DNA of 18,547 nucleotides from the NCBI GenBank assembly GCA_041495845.1, contig JBGQDM010000064.1:1-18547 (forward strand), given 5' to 3'. The stretch's first letter is position 1. The number at the start of each line of letters is the position of its first letter. The stretch comes from JBGQDM01 sp041495845 (GTDB taxonomy: Bacteria > Acidobacteriota > Terriglobia > Terriglobales > Acidobacteriaceae). The translations under genes and the position numbers were made by a program. The notes under the pieces were generated by a model. That model ran no database searches. It worked only from the letters and a program-made list of their open reading frames with translations, and was not told the origin of the DNA. Positions 16,195-18,547 of this stretch are shown piece by piece.

Positions 16195-16267
16195 ACTCCC
16201 CGGTTGTTCAGTACCCCTTGATCTCGGATGCATTCAGCCTAGACGCCAGTGATTTCGACCGGGGAGT
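16195..16267. repeat. 10-bp perfect inverted repeat upstream of bfr
   Basis: ACTCCCCGGT (16195-16204) and ACCGGGGAGT (16258-16267) are perfect reverse complements 53 bases apart. They lie in the 198-base spacer between the regulator and bfr. They could base-pair as a long hairpin ending the upstream operon, or be two copies of an operator for bfr. The rest of the spacer shows no gene. Confidence 0.6.
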
Positions 16268-16385
16268 TTCTTGGGGGAACTCAAAGCCAGCGCCTCTGCA
16301 CACCTTCCGCTTCCCGGTGTATAGTTTTTTGGGACGGCCCGCAACCGCCGCGCGTTCGCGGCGCAGCGCCACCAGAGAGGCTCAT

Positions 16386-16862
16386 GTGAAAGGCGAACCA
16401 AAAGTTCTCAAAGTTCTCAACGAAGTTCTGAAGGCCGAGCTTACGGCCATTAACCAGTATTTCCTCCACGCTGAGATGTGCGAAAACTGGGGCTACATGA
16501 AGCTGGCCAAGAACACGCGCAAAGAATCGATTGAGGAAATGCAGCACGCGGAAAAACTCATGGAGCGCATCCTTTTGCTCGACGGCGCCCCGAACATGAC
16601 TGACTACTTCAAGATCAACATCGGGCAGAGTGTGAAGCAGCAGTTCCAGAACGACCTCAACCTGGAATACGAAGCGGTCAAGCGCCTCAACGCGGGCGTC
16701 GCTACCTGCGTCCAGTCGGGGGATAACGGTTCGCGCGAGCTGCTGGAGAAAATCCTGGTGGACGAAGAGCACCACATCGACTGGCTCGAAGCCCAGTTGC
16801 ACGCGATTGATGAGATGGGAATCGAGAACTATCTCGCGCAACACCTGCACGCCGAGGGCTAG
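16386..16862 (+). CDS. bfr: Bacterioferritin
   Basis: Bacterioferritin is a 24-subunit cytoplasmic shell that oxidises and stores iron and carries heme between subunits. The 158-residue product has the same length as E. coli Bfr and aligns without gaps at the metal sites: E18, E51, H54, E94, E127 and H130 form the di-iron ferroxidase centre, and M52 is the heme ligand (ESIEEMQHAEKLMERIL). The start is GTG 16386, with GAGAGG 5 bases upstream and the E. coli-like opening KGEPKVLKVLNEVLKAEL; a longer frame upstream is not conserved. No bfd (ferredoxin partner) is adjacent. A full set of residues indicates an active enzyme. Confidence 0.97.
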   Translation: MKGEPKVLKVLNEVLKAELTAINQYFLHAEMCENWGYMKLAKNTRKESIEEMQHAEKLMERILLLDGAPNMTDYFKINIGQSVKQQFQNDLNLEYEAVKRLNAGVATCVQSGDNGSRELLEKILVDEEHHIDWLEAQLHAIDEMGIENYLAQHLHAEG

Positions 16863-16913
16863 AACAGATCGGTCGTACCGGTTGCGGTTCCACCTGCCGC
16901 CCCATAGAATCTA

Positions 16914-16941
16914 AAGAGAGGCCGTGGCCGCACGGTCTCTT
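16914..16941 (+). terminator. Possible terminator hairpin after bfr
   Basis: AAGAGA (16914-16919) and CCGTG (16922-16926) pair with CACGG (16931-16935) and TCTCTT (16936-16941), leaving a GG bulge and a GCCG loop. It lies about 50 bases after bfr and just before the tRNA. The following CATTGCTTCCCC is not a T-run, so terminator strength is doubtful. Confidence 0.4.
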
Positions 16942-16957
16942 CATTGCTTCCCCAGCC

Positions 16958-17047
16958 GGAGAGATGGCCGAGTGGCTGAAGGCGCACGCTTGGAAAGCGT
17001 GTATACGGGAAACTGTATCGTGGGTTCGAATCCCACTCTCTCCGCCA
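16958..17047 (+). tRNA. tRNA-Ser (anticodon GGA)
   Basis: A full cloverleaf with a long variable arm, as in serine tRNAs. The acceptor stem GGAGAGA pairs with TCTCTCC, followed by discriminator G and an encoded CCA. The D arm contains TGGCCGAGTGGCTGAAGGC. The anticodon stem CACGC/GCGTG encloses the loop TTGGAAA with anticodon GGA at 16992-16994. The variable arm is TATACGGGAAACTGTA, and the T arm is GTGGGTTCGAATCCCAC. It reads UCC and UCU codons. It is not the selenocysteine tRNA, which would have anticodon UCA and a longer acceptor arm. Confidence 0.97.
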
Positions 17048-17151
17048 GTTCCACCCCCAGTTCTGATTGTTCGTTTTTGACCACTGGCTACTCACAGGCC
17101 CGGACGGTGTAAACCTGTGGTGGTTTTGTTGTGCTGGGAACAAAGGCAGTC

Positions 17152-18547
17152 TTACTGCGAGAGACCGATGCGGTGCAACAGGTCGGCGAAGCGCGGATCG
17201 GAGCGGATTTTGTCGAATCTCGGATCAAGATTGATGTCAACCACTCCTCGTTGTGCAAATTCTTTCTCCAGAGCAGCGAAAGCGGCACCCTTTTCGTCCA
17301 GCATCGCGTAGTTCCCAGCCGCACGATAGTAGTCGCCTTTCGCTTCGCTATCCTGAGCACTCTTTCTGAGATACCCCGTGTACCCTGATTTCTCGAAGGT
17401 TCGCACGAGTTCCTTGGCGCGCGCTTCGTGACCCTGTAACCGTTCGATTTTGACCCACTGCCCCACCGCCTGCTTGTAGTTCCCCAATTGCTCGTAGGTA
17501 TGGCCCAGAATGCCTATAGCCCCAGTGTTATTTGGGTCGATCTCCAGTGTTTTGTTCGCCGCCTCGATCGCATGACTGTACTCGCGTGCGAGAAAATACT
17601 CATCCGCGAGCACAAAGTTATTCATCGGTGAGAGCGGATCAAGTTCCAGCGCTCGGCGGCACTCCGCAAGCCCTTCTTGGGTTCGATGGCTGCTCGCTTG
17701 CACCCAGCAAGACACTTCGTGGGCGTAGGCATAATTGGGATCAAGCGCCAGGGCCCGCTGACTTTCTTTTTCCGCTTCCGGGAAGTTCCAGAAATAGTTG
17801 AAATCGAGATTTGCTAACGCAGCGTGTGACTCGGGAAGTTGGTCATCGAGTTCCAATGCTCGACGCGCAGCAGACCGCGCTTTCTCCATCAGTTCCGGGC
17901 CAGAGACATAGCCCATGTAACCCTGGATCGCGTAAACATCTGCTAGTCCAGCGTAGGCGGCCGCGTAGCTTGGGTCTTTCGCAACCGCCTTGTCGAAAAA
18001 CTCAGCCGCCGCCTTCAAGTTCTCCGGAGTCCATGTTTTTTCGTAGTAGTGTCGTCCTTTCAAACAAAGCCGATATGCTTCGGCGTCTTTGGTGCCGACT
18101 TTCGCCAGGTTCTCGTGTTCACTGCCACTCAGCTGGGGCCGCAGTTGAGCCGCAACGTCACGGGTGATCGCAGTTTGCAGCAGCGAGGCGTCCTTGGTGC
18201 TACGCGTGTACCGTTCGCCCCAGAGTTGGGCCCCCGTCTCGACATGGACCAACTCGGTTTCAACGTCAAGCTCACTGCCATGCTCTGTCATGCGCCCCGT
18301 CAGCACCGCATCAACGTGCAGTTCGCGTCCGACCCCTTGCGGATCATCTTCTCGGGATTTGTAGCGAGACACAGTGCTGCGAGCCATCACCTGGAGATTC
18401 GGAAGGCGGGAAAGAGAGTTCGTGATCTCCTCGGAAAGGCCCTCGCTCAAGTAGTCCGTTTCAGGATCTTTGCTCGCATTCGCAAACGGCAGCACCGCGA
18501 GGGAGCGGATCGGGTTGGCATTGGAAGAGCGCGAATGCAGGAAGCGC
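17152..18547 (-). CDS. TolB-like / TPR repeat protein (partial, N-terminus beyond the right edge)
   Basis: The minus-strand frame is open from the window end to TAA 17152-17154, so the N-terminus is missing; 464 residues are visible. The visible part starts PIRSLAVLPFANASKDPETD, LSEGLSEEITNSLSRLPNL and VARELHVDAVLTGRM-like text. This is the FlgO/TolB-type domain found C-terminal to winged-helix (CadC-like) or Ser/Thr kinase domains in Acidobacteria. About five or six tetratricopeptide repeats follow (for example AAAYAGLADVYAIQGYMG, AHEVSCWVQASSHRTQEGLA, AIGILGHTYEQLGNYKQAV). It closes with the LDPRFDKIRSDPRFADLLHRIGL tail motif. The role is probably signalling or regulation through protein contacts. 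Which output domain heads the protein cannot be seen here. Confidence 0.85.
   Translation of the reverse strand, partial: RFLHSRSSNANPIRSLAVLPFANASKDPETDYLSEGLSEEITNSLSRLPNLQVMARSTVSRYKSREDDPQGVGRELHVDAVLTGRMTEHGSELDVETELVHVETGAQLWGERYTRSTKDASLLQTAITRDVAAQLRPQLSGSEHENLAKVGTKDAEAYRLCLKGRHYYEKTWTPENLKAAAEFFDKAVAKDPSYAAAYAGLADVYAIQGYMGYVSGPELMEKARSAARRALELDDQLPESHAALANLDFNYFWNFPEAEKESQRALALDPNYAYAHEVSCWVQASSHRTQEGLAECRRALELDPLSPMNNFVLADEYFLAREYSHAIEAANKTLEIDPNNTGAIGILGHTYEQLGNYKQAVGQWVKIERLQGHEARAKELVRTFEKSGYTGYLRKSAQDSEAKGDYYRAAGNYAMLDEKGAAFAALEKEFAQRGVVDINLDPRFDKIRSDPRFADLLHRIGLSQ

Noticed and set aside
16958..17047. tRNA considered as tRNA-Sec because of its long variable arm and the selenoprotein in the window
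   Set aside because: The anticodon is GGA and the acceptor stem has 7 bp, as in normal serine tRNA. tRNA-Sec would read UCA and have an 8-bp acceptor stem.

Overview
The window is a stretch of ordinary-looking bacterial chromosome: GC-rich, densely coded, with single genes or short gene pairs on both strands. The protein set, the mixed-strand layout and the GCAGAG-rich intergenic repeat at 4211-4248 suggest a soil Acidobacteriota (Koribacter-like) genome. The gene content supporting this is a TolB/TPR-type regulator, a RodZ-like protein, TldD/TldE, AsnA, a PilZ protein and a degenerate LuxR-type regulator. This is inference from protein character, not a database match.

Layout: pyrG (CTP synthase, minus strand, C-terminus cut by the left edge); divergent from it, a MerB-like organomercurial-lyase-family gene at 1522-2214 that is interrupted by one in-frame TGA; a crotonase-family gene (minus); a signal-peptide protein (plus); a repeat-bearing spacer; a GAF-GGDEF diguanylate cyclase (minus); a rodZ-like gene (plus); the SAM-cycle pair metK and ahcY, closed by a clear rho-independent terminator; an orphan modA whose last codons form a 15-bp hairpin; asnA (minus); the tldD-tldE pair; a small DUF3592-like membrane protein; a PilZ protein followed closely by a LuxR/NarL-type regulator with a degenerate receiver; bfr (bacterioferritin); tRNA-Ser(GGA); and a TolB-like/TPR protein cut by the right edge (minus).

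The standout is 1522-2214. Read through the TGA at 1990-1992 it encodes a 230-residue MerB-family protein. C96, D99 and C117 match MerB positions, and the TGA falls on the position of the second catalytic cysteine (C159 in MerB). Directly downstream, at 1998-2026, is an 11-bp hairpin with a GGUC loop and a bulged 5' pyrimidine stretch. This is the architecture and nearly the spacing of the E. coli fdhF SECIS. I read this as a selenoprotein version of MerB with selenocysteine in the mercury-binding active site. Standard gene calling would split or truncate it. No selenocysteine machinery lies in the window, so selA, selB, selC and selD must be elsewhere in the genome.

The other genes are mostly housekeeping: nucleotide synthesis (pyrG), the methyl cycle (metK makes S-adenosylmethionine, ahcY removes S-adenosylhomocysteine), asparagine synthesis (asnA), peptide maturation or proteolysis (tldD/tldE), iron storage (bfr) and cell shape (rodZ). 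Signalling genes (the diguanylate cyclase, PilZ protein, pseudo-receiver regulator and TPR regulator) are interspersed. No mobile element, integrase or CRISPR array is visible, and no gene-free stretch exceeds 300 bases.
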